The notes beneath the pieces were generated by a model that saw only the letters and a list, made by a program, of their open reading frames with translations, made no database searches and had not been told where the DNA came from. A stretch of 33,867 nucleotides of DNA from an uncultured Peptococcaceae bacterium (GTDB taxonomy: Bacteria > Bacillota > Desulfotomaculia > Desulfotomaculales > Desulfocucumaceae), in contig CATZDY010000023.1 of NCBI GenBank assembly GCA_958417755.1, positions 1 through 33,867 of the forward strand, read 5' to 3'. The position numbers were made by a program, and so were the translations under genes. Every line of letters begins with the position of its first letter. Positions within the stretch are counted from its first letter, which is position 1. Shown here piece by piece: positions 23,909 through 32,732 of the stretch.

Positions 23909-24722
23909 GAAAAGCAAAAAAGAGGGAAAGCCCATAACCATGTTAACAGCCTATGATTTTCCCCTGGCTAAGTTAGTTGATGCAGCAGGCATTGATGCCA
24001 TATTGGTGGGGGACTCTTTAGGCAATGTGGTATTGGGTTATGATTCTACTATTCCAGTGACAATGGATGATATGGTTCATCATAGTAGGGCTGTTTGCAG
24101 GGGAGTATCCAGAGCCATGGTGGTGTCGGATTTACCTTTTTTGGCCTATCATCTTTCAAAAGAAGACAGTTTGCGTAATGCTGGGAGGCTTTTACAAGAA
24201 GGTGGCGCTCAAGCTGTAAAATTAGAGGGAGGAGAACAGGTGGCAGAAACCATTCGGGCCATGGTAGACGCCGGAATTCCTGTGATGGGTCATTTGGGTT
24301 TAACCCCTCAATCTTTGTATCAAATGGGGGAATATAAGGTACAAGGAAAGGATGAAGATGCTGCTCGAAGATTAATACAAGATGCCTTTGCAGTACAAGA
24401 GGCAGGTGCTTTTGCTGTGGTATTGGAATGCGTACCCAATGCTTTGGCCAGATTGGTAACAGAAAAACTTTCCATTCCAACCATTGGGATTGGTGCTGGA
24501 GCAGATTGTGATGGTCAGGTATTGGTGGTACATGATATGTTAGGCTTTTATGGCGGGACATCTCCTAAATTTGTAAAACGTTATGCCCAATTGAACCCAT
24601 TGATTGCCCGAAGTTTAGCCACCTATCGGCAAGAAGTAGAGAATAGAACCTTTCCCGAGGCAGAACATGGATTTGAAATATCAAAAGAAATCGTAAAAAA
24701 ATTGGAAAAAGAATTTGAATAG
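23880..24722 (+). CDS. panB: 3-methyl-2-oxobutanoate hydroxymethyltransferase
   Basis: PanB adds a hydroxymethyl group from 5,10-methylene-THF to alpha-ketoisovalerate, making ketopantoate, the first committed step to pantothenate. From ATG 23880 it has 280 residues. Motifs are MLTAYDFPLAKLVDAAGID, ILVGDSLGNVVLGYDSTIPV, KLEGG, GHLGLTPQS and PTIGIGAG. GAGGAGG at 23867-23873 supports ATG 23880; ATG 23877 and 23865 are too close to or inside it. It overlaps the preceding gene by 29 bases, so translation is probably coupled. Confidence 0.97.
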   Translation: MERITTAYFKKSKKEGKPITMLTAYDFPLAKLVDAAGIDAILVGDSLGNVVLGYDSTIPVTMDDMVHHSRAVCRGVSRAMVVSDLPFLAYHLSKEDSLRNAGRLLQEGGAQAVKLEGGEQVAETIRAMVDAGIPVMGHLGLTPQSLYQMGEYKVQGKDEDAARRLIQDAFAVQEAGAFAVVLECVPNALARLVTEKLSIPTIGIGAGADCDGQVLVVHDMLGFYGGTSPKFVKRYAQLNPLIARSLATYRQEVENRTFPEAEHGFEISKEIVKKLEKEFE

Positions 24723-24787
24723 GTATGTATATTTGAAGCAAAAAGAGTTATAGGGGATGATGGGATAATAGAAAGGAGTTGAAAATC

Positions 24788-25630
24788 ATGCAAATTTGCC
24801 GTACGGTGGAAGAAATAAAAAATTTTGTTCAGCAGGAACGTTTAGCAGGAAAAAATATTGGTTTGGTTCCTACCATGGGGTATTTTCATGAAGGACATTT
24901 ACAATTAATGAAAACAGCCAAAAAGAATTGTCAAACAGTGGTGGTGAGCATTTTTGTAAATCCAATACAATTTTGTCCAGGAGAAGATTTTGAACAATAT
25001 CCCCGGGATTTACAAAGGGATTGCCAAATGGCTGAAACAGTAGGGGTAGACGCAGTTTTTTGTCCAGTGGCAGAGGAAATGTATCCCCAAGGATTTACCA
25101 CATATATAGATTTTGATAGTTTAACAAATTGTTTATGTGGCAAGTCGCGACCTGGACATTTCCGTGGTGTTGCCACAGTAGTAACGAAATTGTTCCATAT
25201 TGTATGGCCGGACAAAGCTTTTTTCGGGCAAAAAGATGCCCAACAGCTTATGATCATTCGAAGGATGGCTGAGGATCTTAATATGCCAGTGGAAATCCAC
25301 GGGGTACCCATTGTGCGAGAAGCAGATGGTTTGGCTATGAGTTCTAGAAATGCCTATCTGACTCCTTTGCAAAGACAAAAAGCACCGGTGTTGTATCAAG
25401 GATTACAAGCTGCAGCTGAGGCAGTGAAGCAAGGAGAACGATCCGCTGCGAAAGTTATACAAGTAGTAGCGCATACAATTGCTTCTGTACCAGAAGCCCA
25501 AGTGGAATATATTGAAATAAGAGATCTTGATTTACAGTCAGTAGAAATCCTAACAGGTACGGTTTTGTTGGCCTTGGCGGTAAGATTTAATCAAACCAGA
25601 TTGATTGATAATATGATTTTGGAGGTGTAA
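24788..25630 (+). CDS. panC: pantothenate synthetase
   Basis: PanC joins pantoate and beta-alanine using ATP through a pantoyl-adenylate. From ATG 24788 it has 280 residues. Motifs are VPTMGYFHEGHLQLM with the HxGH-like nucleotidyltransferase signature, SIFVNPIQF, CGKSRPGHFRGVATVVTKLF, KAFFGQKDAQQ and MSSRNAYL. AAGGAG at 24773-24778 sits nine bases before ATG 24788; the in-frame TTG 24779 directly abuts it and is less likely. panD starts three bases after its stop codon. Confidence 0.97.
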   Translation: MQICRTVEEIKNFVQQERLAGKNIGLVPTMGYFHEGHLQLMKTAKKNCQTVVVSIFVNPIQFCPGEDFEQYPRDLQRDCQMAETVGVDAVFCPVAEEMYPQGFTTYIDFDSLTNCLCGKSRPGHFRGVATVVTKLFHIVWPDKAFFGQKDAQQLMIIRRMAEDLNMPVEIHGVPIVREADGLAMSSRNAYLTPLQRQKAPVLYQGLQAAAEAVKQGERSAAKVIQVVAHTIASVPEAQVEYIEIRDLDLQSVEILTGTVLLALAVRFNQTRLIDNMILEV

Positions 25631-25633
25631 GGC

Positions 25634-26017
25634 TTGTTTTTGACTTTATTTAAATCCAAAATACACAAAGCCAGCGTAACCGAAGCGAATTTAAATTATA
25701 TGGGTAGCATTACCATTGATGTTGATTTATTAGAGGCCTCTGGTATTTTGCCTCATGAAAAGGTTCAAATCGTAAACAATAATAATGGGGCAAGGTTTGA
25801 GACCTATGTGATTCCTGGTCCCAGGGGAGCTGGTGTCATTTGTTTAAACGGTGCTGCTGCCAGATTGGTACAGCCGGGTGATACAGTGATTATCATTTCT
25901 TATTGTATGCTTTCCCAAGAGGAAGCGAAAACCTTTACCCCCACAGTGGTTATGGTGAATGAGAAAAATCAGATTACAGAAATACGCAAGGCGGAACATC
26001 CCGGGGAAATTGGATGA
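25634..26017 (+). CDS. panD: aspartate 1-decarboxylase proenzyme
   Basis: PanD decarboxylates aspartate to beta-alanine, the second substrate of PanC. It is made as an inactive chain that self-cleaves at Gly24-Ser25, seen here in NYMGSITID, to form the pyruvoyl cofactor. The 127-residue protein has the usual length and shows GARFETYVIPG and CLNGAAARLVQPGD. TTG 25634 follows GGAGGTG, which lies at the end of panC, so the two are translationally linked. Confidence 0.97.
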   Translation: MFLTLFKSKIHKASVTEANLNYMGSITIDVDLLEASGILPHEKVQIVNNNNGARFETYVIPGPRGAGVICLNGAAARLVQPGDTVIIISYCMLSQEEAKTFTPTVVMVNEKNQITEIRKAEHPGEIG

Positions 26018-26046
26018 AGGGAATAAAATGGCTTGTTTGATGCCCC

Positions 26047-26076
26047 TTGACAATTTTCTACAAATTTGATTAGAAT
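26047..26076 (+). promoter_or_regulatory. sigma-A promoter of the nad genes
   Basis: TTGACA (26047-26052) and TAGAAT (26071-26076) are 18 bases apart. Transcription would start near 26083. An imperfect-length dyad TCCATA (26088-26093) / TATGGA (26106-26111) lies in the 5' untranslated region and could be a regulator site; I could not match it to a known NAD repressor box. Confidence 0.65.
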
Positions 26077-26163
26077 GTCTTCATGAGTCCATAAACACAA
26101 AGTTATATGGATGGATATAATGCTAGTTAAGGCATCTGTCTTATGGCAAAGGAGCGGATACGA

Positions 26164-27087
26164 TTGGAGCAAGATAAAATCAAGGAATTAACGGAAAAAA
26201 TACACATTCGTAAAGAACAGCGTCGGGCCATTATATTAAGCCATGTCTATGAGCGACCGGAAGTGCAGGATATGGCTGATTTTGTAGGGGATTCTTTGGA
26301 ATTGTCCCGTCGGGCGGCAGAAACGGATGCTGAAGTGATTGTTTTTTGTGGCGTTCATTTTATGGCAGAGAGCGCTTGTATATTGTCTCCAGATAAAATC
26401 GTGTTGTTGCCGGAAAAAAAAGCCGGTTGTCCCATGTCGGATATGGTAGATGCTGAGTCCTTACGGGCAAAAAAGGCACAAATGCCCGGGGTGCAAGTGG
26501 TTTGTTATGTCAATACCAGTGCAGAAGTAAAAGCAGAAAGTGATATTGCCTGTACCTCGGCCAATGCTGTAAAAGTAATCAAAGCATTGCCTGGGGACCG
26601 TCCTATTTTGTTTGTGCCTGATAAAAATTTAGGTGATTATGTAGCAAAGCAATCAGGAAGAAAAGATATTACAGTATGGGAAGGATATTGCAATACCCAT
26701 GAACGATTAAACCGGGAAGATGTATTGCAAATAAAAGAGAACCATCCAGGGGCAGAAATTTTAGTGCATCCAGAATGCAAGCCCAGTGTAGTGGATTTAG
26801 CCGATGCTGTGGCTAGCACCACAGGTATGTTGCGCTATGCTGGAGAAAGTCAGGCTAAGGAGTTTATTGTTTGTACTGAAATGGGTTTATTGCACCAATT
26901 TCATAAAAAATATCCAGAAAAGAAATTCTATCCAGCCTCTGACAAATTGGTTTGTCCTAATATGAAGGCCACTACGCTGGAAAAGGTATATCAGGCATTG
27001 GATACTTTGGAGCCGCGGGTTACCGTACCGCCCCATATTCGGGAAAAAGCTTTGCATTGTTTGGAACGAATGTTATCCATTCAATAG
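26164..27087 (+). CDS. nadA: quinolinate synthase (4Fe-4S)
   Basis: NadA condenses iminoaspartate with dihydroxyacetone phosphate to quinolinate, using a 4Fe-4S cluster. From TTG 26164 it has 307 residues. Family motifs are IILSHVYERPEVQDMADFVGDSL, VFCGVHFMAESA, and cysteine-bearing segments AGCPMSDMVDAE, DIACTSANAV and KLVCPNMKATTL. TTG 26164 follows AAAGGAG by nine bases; ATG 26143, seven codons earlier, is possible but lacks a good Shine-Dalgarno sequence. It heads the nadA-nadB-nadC group. The cluster makes the enzyme oxygen sensitive. Confidence 0.96.
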   Translation: MEQDKIKELTEKIHIRKEQRRAIILSHVYERPEVQDMADFVGDSLELSRRAAETDAEVIVFCGVHFMAESACILSPDKIVLLPEKKAGCPMSDMVDAESLRAKKAQMPGVQVVCYVNTSAEVKAESDIACTSANAVKVIKALPGDRPILFVPDKNLGDYVAKQSGRKDITVWEGYCNTHERLNREDVLQIKENHPGAEILVHPECKPSVVDLADAVASTTGMLRYAGESQAKEFIVCTEMGLLHQFHKKYPEKKFYPASDKLVCPNMKATTLEKVYQALDTLEPRVTVPPHIREKALHCLERMLSIQ

Positions 27088-27246
27088 ATAAGGGGCATTT
27101 TAGTTTCATCATTTTGATGCTTATATAAGATAAATGATGTCATTGGATCTGTATTTATAAAATGGAGAACATCTTAAATCAAAAACAGATTTTACCTGCA
27201 TAAGGATAGGAGACTAGAGGAGCTAAGATAAGGGAGGGGAATTGCT

Positions 27247-28833
27247 ATGGTTCCATTGTATGGAATGAATTTTGATACCCGGCAGTTACCCCAATATGCG
27301 GGTAAATATGTCATCATTGGAAGCGGGATTGCTGGTTTATATACTGCTTATACTGCCAGTAGACATGGAGCCCAGGTGATCTTGCTTACCAAACACAAAG
27401 CAGATGACAGCAATACAGATAAAGCCCAGGGGGGTATCGCTGCTGCTTTAAGCACTTCAGATTCTCCTCTATTACATATGGAAGATACCCTTGCGGCTGG
27501 TGCTGGTTTGTGTGATTATGAAGCAGTAAATATCCTTGTCAGTGAGGGACCGGAACGGGTACGGGATTTAATTGAAATAGGAGCCAATTTTGATCGCAAA
27601 GATGGAGAGCTTGCTTTGACCAGGGAAGGAGCCCATAGCCGACGGAGGATTCTCCATGCCAGTGGAGATGCTACAGGGGCAGAAATTCAAAGGGCCTTAA
27701 CCAAAATTGTAAAGAAAGAAAAAAATATACAGATTTTAGAAAATCATGTGGTTGTAGATTTATTGGTAAAAGGGAATATTTGTCAAGGTGTGCTGGCAAT
27801 GGATTGCCAAACAAATCAATTAAAGGTGTTTCGGGGACAGGCTGTGGTTTTGGCCACAGGAGGTGTAGGTCAATTATACCAACATAGTACGAATCCTGAT
27901 GTAGCTACTGGGGATGGGATTGCCATTGCTTATCGGGCTGGTGCTGAAGTGATGGATATGGAGTTTATTCAATTTCATCCCACTGTGTTGAGCTTGGCCA
28001 ATGCCCCAAGATTTTTAATTTCTGAAGCTGTCCGAGGAGAAGGAGCTTATCTTAGAAATCGTTACGGAGAGCGTTTTATGCCCCAATATCATACCCAAGC
28101 GGAGTTAGCTCCTAGGGACGTTGTGGTGCGAGCGATTTTGACAGAAATGGGGGTAACTGCTTCAGAAAAAGTTTTTTTGGATTTATCTCATTTGCCTGCT
28201 TCTTTAATCCAGGAGAGATTTCCCACTATCATGAAAACATGTACAGGATATGGACTGGATATAACAAAGGATCCCATTCCAGTGGCTCCAGCTGCTCATT
28301 ATATGATGGGAGGAGTAAAAACCAATTTAAATGGTGAAACAAGCATTTTGAGACTTTATGCTTGTGGGGAAACATCCTGTTTAGGTGTTCATGGTGCCAA
28401 TCGATTGGCCAGCAATTCTTTGCTGGATGGACTTGTATTTGGCTGGAGAATTGTGCAATGGGTTGAGGCAAAACAAAATAACCAAGCTTGTCTAAGTGAT
28501 GAGTTTTCATATCATGCCTTAGAACCTATGCCCAACTTCTTAGATTGTACAGCATTATTTCAAGAAGTAAGATTATTAATGGAGCAATATGTGGGACCTG
28601 TGCGCACTGCCCAAGGCTTAACGAAAGCATTGGAAAGATTAGAGGAAATGGCCAGTGTAAATCAGTATCAACCACAGTGTGCTTCCGAAATGGAATTGAA
28701 AAATATGATTGAAGTGGGACGATTGGTAGCCCAAGCGGCTTTGTTGCGTAATGAAAGCCGGGGGGGCCATTACCGTTTAGATATGCCGGAGCAAGTGGAG
28801 CGATGGAAAAAGCATCTCATTTTGCGTACATAA
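27247..28833 (+). CDS. nadB: L-aspartate oxidase
   Basis: NadB is an FAD enzyme that oxidises aspartate to iminoaspartate, the substrate of NadA; anaerobes use fumarate as acceptor. The 528-residue protein has the FAD motif YVIIGSGIAGLYTAYTAS, the flavin-site KAQGGIAAAL, EGAHSRRRILHASGDATG, EFIQFHPTVL and PRDVVVRAI with the substrate-binding Arg. The shared succinate-dehydrogenase-like fold ends with LASNSLLDGLVFG. ATG 27247 follows AGGGAGGGG. The 159-base gap after nadA holds only weak dyads and no clear promoter. Confidence 0.96.
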   Translation: MVPLYGMNFDTRQLPQYAGKYVIIGSGIAGLYTAYTASRHGAQVILLTKHKADDSNTDKAQGGIAAALSTSDSPLLHMEDTLAAGAGLCDYEAVNILVSEGPERVRDLIEIGANFDRKDGELALTREGAHSRRRILHASGDATGAEIQRALTKIVKKEKNIQILENHVVVDLLVKGNICQGVLAMDCQTNQLKVFRGQAVVLATGGVGQLYQHSTNPDVATGDGIAIAYRAGAEVMDMEFIQFHPTVLSLANAPRFLISEAVRGEGAYLRNRYGERFMPQYHTQAELAPRDVVVRAILTEMGVTASEKVFLDLSHLPASLIQERFPTIMKTCTGYGLDITKDPIPVAPAAHYMMGGVKTNLNGETSILRLYACGETSCLGVHGANRLASNSLLDGLVFGWRIVQWVEAKQNNQACLSDEFSYHALEPMPNFLDCTALFQEVRLLMEQYVGPVRTAQGLTKALERLEEMASVNQYQPQCASEMELKNMIEVGRLVAQAALLRNESRGGHYRLDMPEQVERWKKHLILRT

Positions 28834-28928
28834 AGGATGCTAAAGACGTGGAAAAATAGCTATTTTTATAGCAAAATTTATCAGGAAAAGCATTAGCCCA
28901 TTGGCGGAAGGACAGGAGGTGCTTTGGG

Positions 28929-29798
28929 GTGCTAAAAAATATTATGCTAAAAGAAATCATTCAACAAGCCATTGTAGAAGATATTGGTACAGGGGATATT
29001 ACCACAGAGAGTATTGTATCCAATGGCGTGAATACCATTGGTTTTATGCATGCCAAAGAAGATGGTGTTGTGGCCGGACTTTTTGTGGCAGAAGCAGTTT
29101 TTCGTAATTTAAATCATGATATTTCTTTTCAACCAAGAGCCAAGGATGGAGAAAGCATTCAAGCTGGACAATTGCTTGCCAGAGTAGAAGGAGATGCCAG
29201 GGCCATTTTAATAGGAGAAAGAATCGCCTTGAATTTTCTGCAAAGAATGTCTGGCATTGCCACCAAAACAGCATATTTAGTTTCCCTCATACAAGGAGAA
29301 AAGGCCAAGCTTGTGGATACGAGAAAGACTACACCTGGGTTACGGGTTTTGGATAAATATGCAGTACGGGCTGGTGGTGGCTATAACCATCGTTTTGGTC
29401 TTTATGATGCAGTATTAATCAAGGACAATCATATCAAAGTAGCTGGTGGTATTAAAAAAGCCGTGGACTTGGTTAAATCCGCCGCATTTTTGTCAGCAAA
29501 ATTGGAAGTTGAAGTAGAAAATCTTGAAGGTGTTGAGGAGGCTTTACAGGCAGGCGTAGATATTATTATGTTGGATAACATGGATGTGGTTACCATGCGC
29601 CAAGCAGTAGAGTTGGTAGATGGGCGTGTTTTGCTAGAAGCTTCTGGGGGGATTAATGAACAAACCATTGCTGAGGTGGCCAAAACAGGAGTAGATTATA
29701 TTTCAATGGGATCCCTTACCCATTCCTTTAAAGCTTTGGATATTAGTTTGGATGTTGGGGAGATGAAACCCTTGCCAGGTTATTTAGCACAAACCTAA
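28929..29798 (+). CDS. nadC: nicotinate-nucleotide pyrophosphorylase (carboxylating)
   Basis: NadC converts quinolinate and PRPP to nicotinate mononucleotide and carbon dioxide. The 289-residue protein shows EDIGTGDITTESIV, ERIALNFLQRMSGIAT, KLVDTRKTTPGLRVLDKYAVRAGGG with substrate-binding Lys and Arg, the LIKDNHI loop, and EASGGINEQTI near the C-terminus. GTG 28929 follows AGGAGGT by eight bases; ATG 28944 is a possible later start. It is followed by birA after a 111-base gap. The nadB-nadC gap contains a 16-base A/T palindrome (28852-28867) of unknown role. Confidence 0.97.
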   Translation: MLKNIMLKEIIQQAIVEDIGTGDITTESIVSNGVNTIGFMHAKEDGVVAGLFVAEAVFRNLNHDISFQPRAKDGESIQAGQLLARVEGDARAILIGERIALNFLQRMSGIATKTAYLVSLIQGEKAKLVDTRKTTPGLRVLDKYAVRAGGGYNHRFGLYDAVLIKDNHIKVAGGIKKAVDLVKSAAFLSAKLEVEVENLEGVEEALQAGVDIIMLDNMDVVTMRQAVELVDGRVLLEASGGINEQTIAEVAKTGVDYISMGSLTHSFKALDISLDVGEMKPLPGYLAQT

Positions 29799-29912
29799 AT
29801 TTTGTTATTTGCTTAAAAATAAATGAGCGCAAAATTGTCGGCCGCTTGGTAATTCTAATATACCTTGATGATGAATGGGATTGTACTTTGATTTTAGTGA
29901 AGGTGCTATATG

Positions 29913-30878
29913 ATGAAGGAAAAAATTTTAAAAGTATTAAAAGAATCCCCTCTATACGTGTCTGGGGAACAATTATGTAAATCATTAGGCGTTTCTCGAA
30001 CAGCAGTATGGAAGCATATACAAGCCCTTCGAGCAGCAGGATATGTGATTGATTCCCAAACAAATTTAGGATATCGTCTTCAATCAGTACCAGATAAATT
30101 GTATCCTGAGGAAATACAATATGGATTAAAAGCCAAGTGGTTTGGCAAAACCATTGATTATTTAGATATTATTTCATCCACCAATATAGCAGCGAAAAAG
30201 AATGCCATAGCCGGTGCTGCCGGGGGGAGCTTGGTAGTAGCAGAAGAACAAAACGGTGGTAAAGGACGTTTAGGTAGGATTTGGTATTCACCCCCAGGAT
30301 TGGGGATTTATTGTTCTATTATTTTGCGTCCTTCCATTGCTCCTTCAGAGGCTCCTCCTGTAACCATGTTGGCCGCAGTGGCAGTGGCCAAAGCAATAGA
30401 GGAAGTATGTGACTTAAAAGTAGGAATTAAATGGCCTAATGATATCATGGTGAAAGAAAAAAAGTTGTGTGGTATTTTAACAGAAATGAATGCAGAAATG
30501 GAAAGAATTCATTATTTAATTGTGGGGATGGGCTTGAATGTAAATACTGAAGTATTTCCTGATGAATTAAAAAATATAGTTACTTCTATAAAATTAGAGA
30601 CAGGAATGCAGATTTCTCGGGTATCTTTGTTGCAAGAACTTTTGTATCAATTTGAACAACTTTACGATGCGTGGATAGCTGAAGGCTTTCATTCCATTTT
30701 AGTTCAATGGAAAAAACGTTGTATTACTTTGCATCGCAAAGTTCAAATGATTTCTAACAGAGAAACCCTAGAAGGTTGGGCAGAAGATGTGGATGATAGC
30801 GGTGCCTTATTGCTTAGGCTTCCGGATGGTTCTGTGAAACATTTATTTTTTGGAGAAGTATCTTTACGATTGTCATAG
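29913..30878 (+). CDS. birA: bifunctional biotin--protein ligase and biotin operon repressor
   Basis: BirA activates biotin to biotinyl-AMP and attaches it to carrier proteins; when carriers are full it dimerises and represses biotin genes. From ATG 29913 it has 321 residues. A winged-helix DNA-binding domain covers 1-60 (GEQLCKSLGVSRTAVWKHIQ), then the ligase domain with NGGKGRLGRIWYSPPG, VGIKWPNDIMV, KLCGILTEM and IVGMGLNVN, and a C-terminal SH3-like cap. AGGTG lies seven bases before ATG 29913; ATG 29910 is an alternative. The DNA-binding domain makes it a true regulator, which fits the operator before bioY. Confidence 0.96.
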   Translation: MKEKILKVLKESPLYVSGEQLCKSLGVSRTAVWKHIQALRAAGYVIDSQTNLGYRLQSVPDKLYPEEIQYGLKAKWFGKTIDYLDIISSTNIAAKKNAIAGAAGGSLVVAEEQNGGKGRLGRIWYSPPGLGIYCSIILRPSIAPSEAPPVTMLAAVAVAKAIEEVCDLKVGIKWPNDIMVKEKKLCGILTEMNAEMERIHYLIVGMGLNVNTEVFPDELKNIVTSIKLETGMQISRVSLLQELLYQFEQLYDAWIAEGFHSILVQWKKRCITLHRKVQMISNRETLEGWAEDVDDSGALLLRLPDGSVKHLFFGEVSLRLS

Positions 30879-30897
30879 GCTTTTTGAAAGCTTTTTT
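30878..30897 (+). terminator. short terminator after birA
   Basis: GCTTT / AAAGC (30879-30883 with 30887-30891) with an added G-T pair and a TTG loop is followed by a T-run to about 30897. It begins at the birA stop codon. Confidence 0.6.
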
Positions 30898-30904
30898 ATT
30901 TCAA

Positions 30905-30936
30905 TTGTTAACCTAATATTTTTAATGGTTTATAAT
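30905..30936 (+). promoter_or_regulatory. BirA operator overlapping the bioY promoter
   Basis: TTGTTAACC (30905-30913) and GGTTTATAA (30927-30935) form the split dyad typical of BirA sites, here with a 13-base spacer; E. coli uses TTGTAAACC and GGTTTACAA with 16. A promoter TTAACC, 17 bases, TATAAT (30931-30936) lies inside it, so bound BirA would block RNA polymerase. Confidence 0.75.
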
Positions 30937-30966
30937 AGCGATTTCTATTCATTTGGAGGGGAAAAA

Positions 30967-31521
30967 ATGAAGTTTTCCACCAGAGAAATTATTTTGGGCG
31001 CTATGTTTACTTCTATGGCAGTAATCCAAGCTTTATTATTGCGTTTTTTAGGTGCCATGGTGATTCCTTTTAGTCTTATGCCTTTTATCGCCATCCTAGC
31101 GGGTGCTTTATTAGGCGCCAGAGGAGGAGCCATCAGTATGTTAGTGTATGTGCTCATGGGGTTAATTGGTTTGCCGGTATTTGAAAAGCCGCCTTATGGA
31201 GGGATCGCCTATTTGTTGCAACCTACATTTGGTTTTCTGTTGGGATTTGTTGCCGCTGCCTACGTGGTGGGGAAAATAAAACCACGTTCTGGGCATTCTA
31301 TGCTTCGTTATATTCTAGCTGCTTTAGGTGGAATCCTTATCATTTATGTGGTAGGATTGCCTTATATTTTTGCTATACTGAGTTTTTATTTAGGTCAAGC
31401 TACTTCAGCATTGCAAGTAATCAAATTGGCTTGCTTGCCTTTTATTGGGGCAGATTTTGTAAAAGCTATCCTGGCAGCGATTTTAGCTGCAACAGTGATT
31501 CGACGTGTGCAGGCCTCTTGA
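30967..31521 (+). CDS. bioY: biotin transporter BioY (ECF S component)
   Basis: BioY is the membrane substrate-binding component for biotin uptake, working alone or with a shared EcfA/EcfT energising module; that module is not in this window. From ATG 30967 it has 184 residues and about six membrane segments. The conserved biotin region reads PPYGGIAYLLQPTFGFLLGF, preceded by ALLGARGGAISMLVYVLMGLIGLP. ATG 30967 follows GGAGGGG; the longer ORF from 30850 overlaps birA and the operator and is not used. Control by the neighbouring BirA is likely. No bio synthesis genes are visible here, so uptake may matter to the cell. Confidence 0.95.
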   Translation: MKFSTREIILGAMFTSMAVIQALLLRFLGAMVIPFSLMPFIAILAGALLGARGGAISMLVYVLMGLIGLPVFEKPPYGGIAYLLQPTFGFLLGFVAAAYVVGKIKPRSGHSMLRYILAALGGILIIYVVGLPYIFAILSFYLGQATSALQVIKLACLPFIGADFVKAILAAILAATVIRRVQAS

Positions 31522-31622
31522 TTCATCTTGAGGTAGTGAAATTAAGTTTACTTAAATTTAATTTAGAATAATCATAACGCTGCATTGTATTTTAATATGA
31601 TATGGATGCTTAGAAATTAAAG

Positions 31623-31658
31623 TGAGAAAAAGGGGAATCAATGTTCCTTTTTTTCTCA
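31623..31658. terminator. intrinsic terminator after bioY
   Basis: Arms 31623-31637 and 31644-31658 pair over 15 positions with two G-T wobbles. The stem contains a seven-base T-run and is A/T symmetric, so it may act both ways. The rest of the 344-base bioY-coaX gap is AT-rich; a TATAAT at 31665-31670 lacks a good -35. Confidence 0.7.
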
Positions 31659-31865
31659 TTATGTTATAATATTCAAAAATGTTTTTAAGAATAAAATGTA
31701 ATGAAAAAATTATCTGAGGTATTTTTGAAAATAAATATAAATGGCCTAAAAAAGTAGTCAATAGATTCATCATATGAAAATCAAGAATGTATTTTTGTAT
31801 GAAAGAGTATGTGTCATAAAAAAACAAGGTGAAGGGAAAGTTTATTAAAAAGGCAGGGGCTTATT

Positions 31866-32630
31866 GTGATACTTTTATTTGATATTGGAAATACAAACAT
31901 TGTGTTAGGGGTATACAAAGAAGAGAATTTAGTTGCGCATTGGCGTATATCTACCTATCCTCAGCGTACAGATGATGAATATGGTGTTTTGTTACAATCA
32001 TTGTTTGATAGTAAAAAAATTGCAATGAAAGCAGTAGAAGCCTTAGTCATTTCATCCGTAGTACCTCCCCTTATGCTGTCATTAGAAAAAATGTCCCAAA
32101 AGTATTTTGGTGTTACTCCCTTGGTGGTGGGGCCTGGTATTAAGACTGGCATGCCCATTCGTTATGAAAATCCTCGGGAAGTGGGAGCAGATAGAATTGT
32201 CAATGCCTTGGCAGGCTATGAATTATATGGAGGTCCATTGATTATTGTGGATTTTGGCACAGCCACTACTTTTTGCGCCATTTCGGTCAAAGGAGAATAT
32301 TTAGGGGGGGCCATTGCTCCAGGAATTCACATTGCTACAAATGCCCTGTTTTCCAATGCCGCAAAATTACCCCGGGTGGAGCTGGTGAAACCTCCTAGTG
32401 TTATTGGGAAAAATACCATTCACAGTATGCAGTCTGGTATAATCTATGGATTTGTGGGTCAAGTGGATAACATTGTTCGCCGTATGAAGGAAGAAATGTT
32501 GGGCCAAGTGAAGGTGATTGCAACTGGGGGATTGGCTGAGCTGATAGCCAAAGAATCAGCGACCATTGATCATGTAGATCCTTTTTTAACCTTAACAGGT
32601 CTAAGATTGGTGTATGAAAAAAATAAATGA
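31866..32630 (+). CDS. coaX: type III pantothenate kinase
   Basis: CoaX phosphorylates pantothenate, the first step from pantothenate to CoA. This type has an ASKHA fold, needs a monovalent cation and is not inhibited by CoA. The 254-residue protein shows LLFDIGNTNIVLGVY, GADRIVNALAGYE, IIVDFGTATTFCAIS and GAIAPGIHIATNALF, all diagnostic. GTG 31866 follows AGGGGC by about six bases. The Bacillus order ftsH-coaX and later dusB is recalled, though here several kilobases of other cofactor genes lie between. Confidence 0.97.
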   Translation: MILLFDIGNTNIVLGVYKEENLVAHWRISTYPQRTDDEYGVLLQSLFDSKKIAMKAVEALVISSVVPPLMLSLEKMSQKYFGVTPLVVGPGIKTGMPIRYENPREVGADRIVNALAGYELYGGPLIIVDFGTATTFCAISVKGEYLGGAIAPGIHIATNALFSNAAKLPRVELVKPPSVIGKNTIHSMQSGIIYGFVGQVDNIVRRMKEEMLGQVKVIATGGLAELIAKESATIDHVDPFLTLTGLRLVYEKNK

Positions 32631-32732
32631 TACAATAAAAAATCCAGTAAATCTGTGTTGTATAAGATTGTCCACTTTTGTTGGGTTAGTGTCATTTTGC
32701 TCTAGACATTTGTTTGTTAGCAGGGAGGCAAT

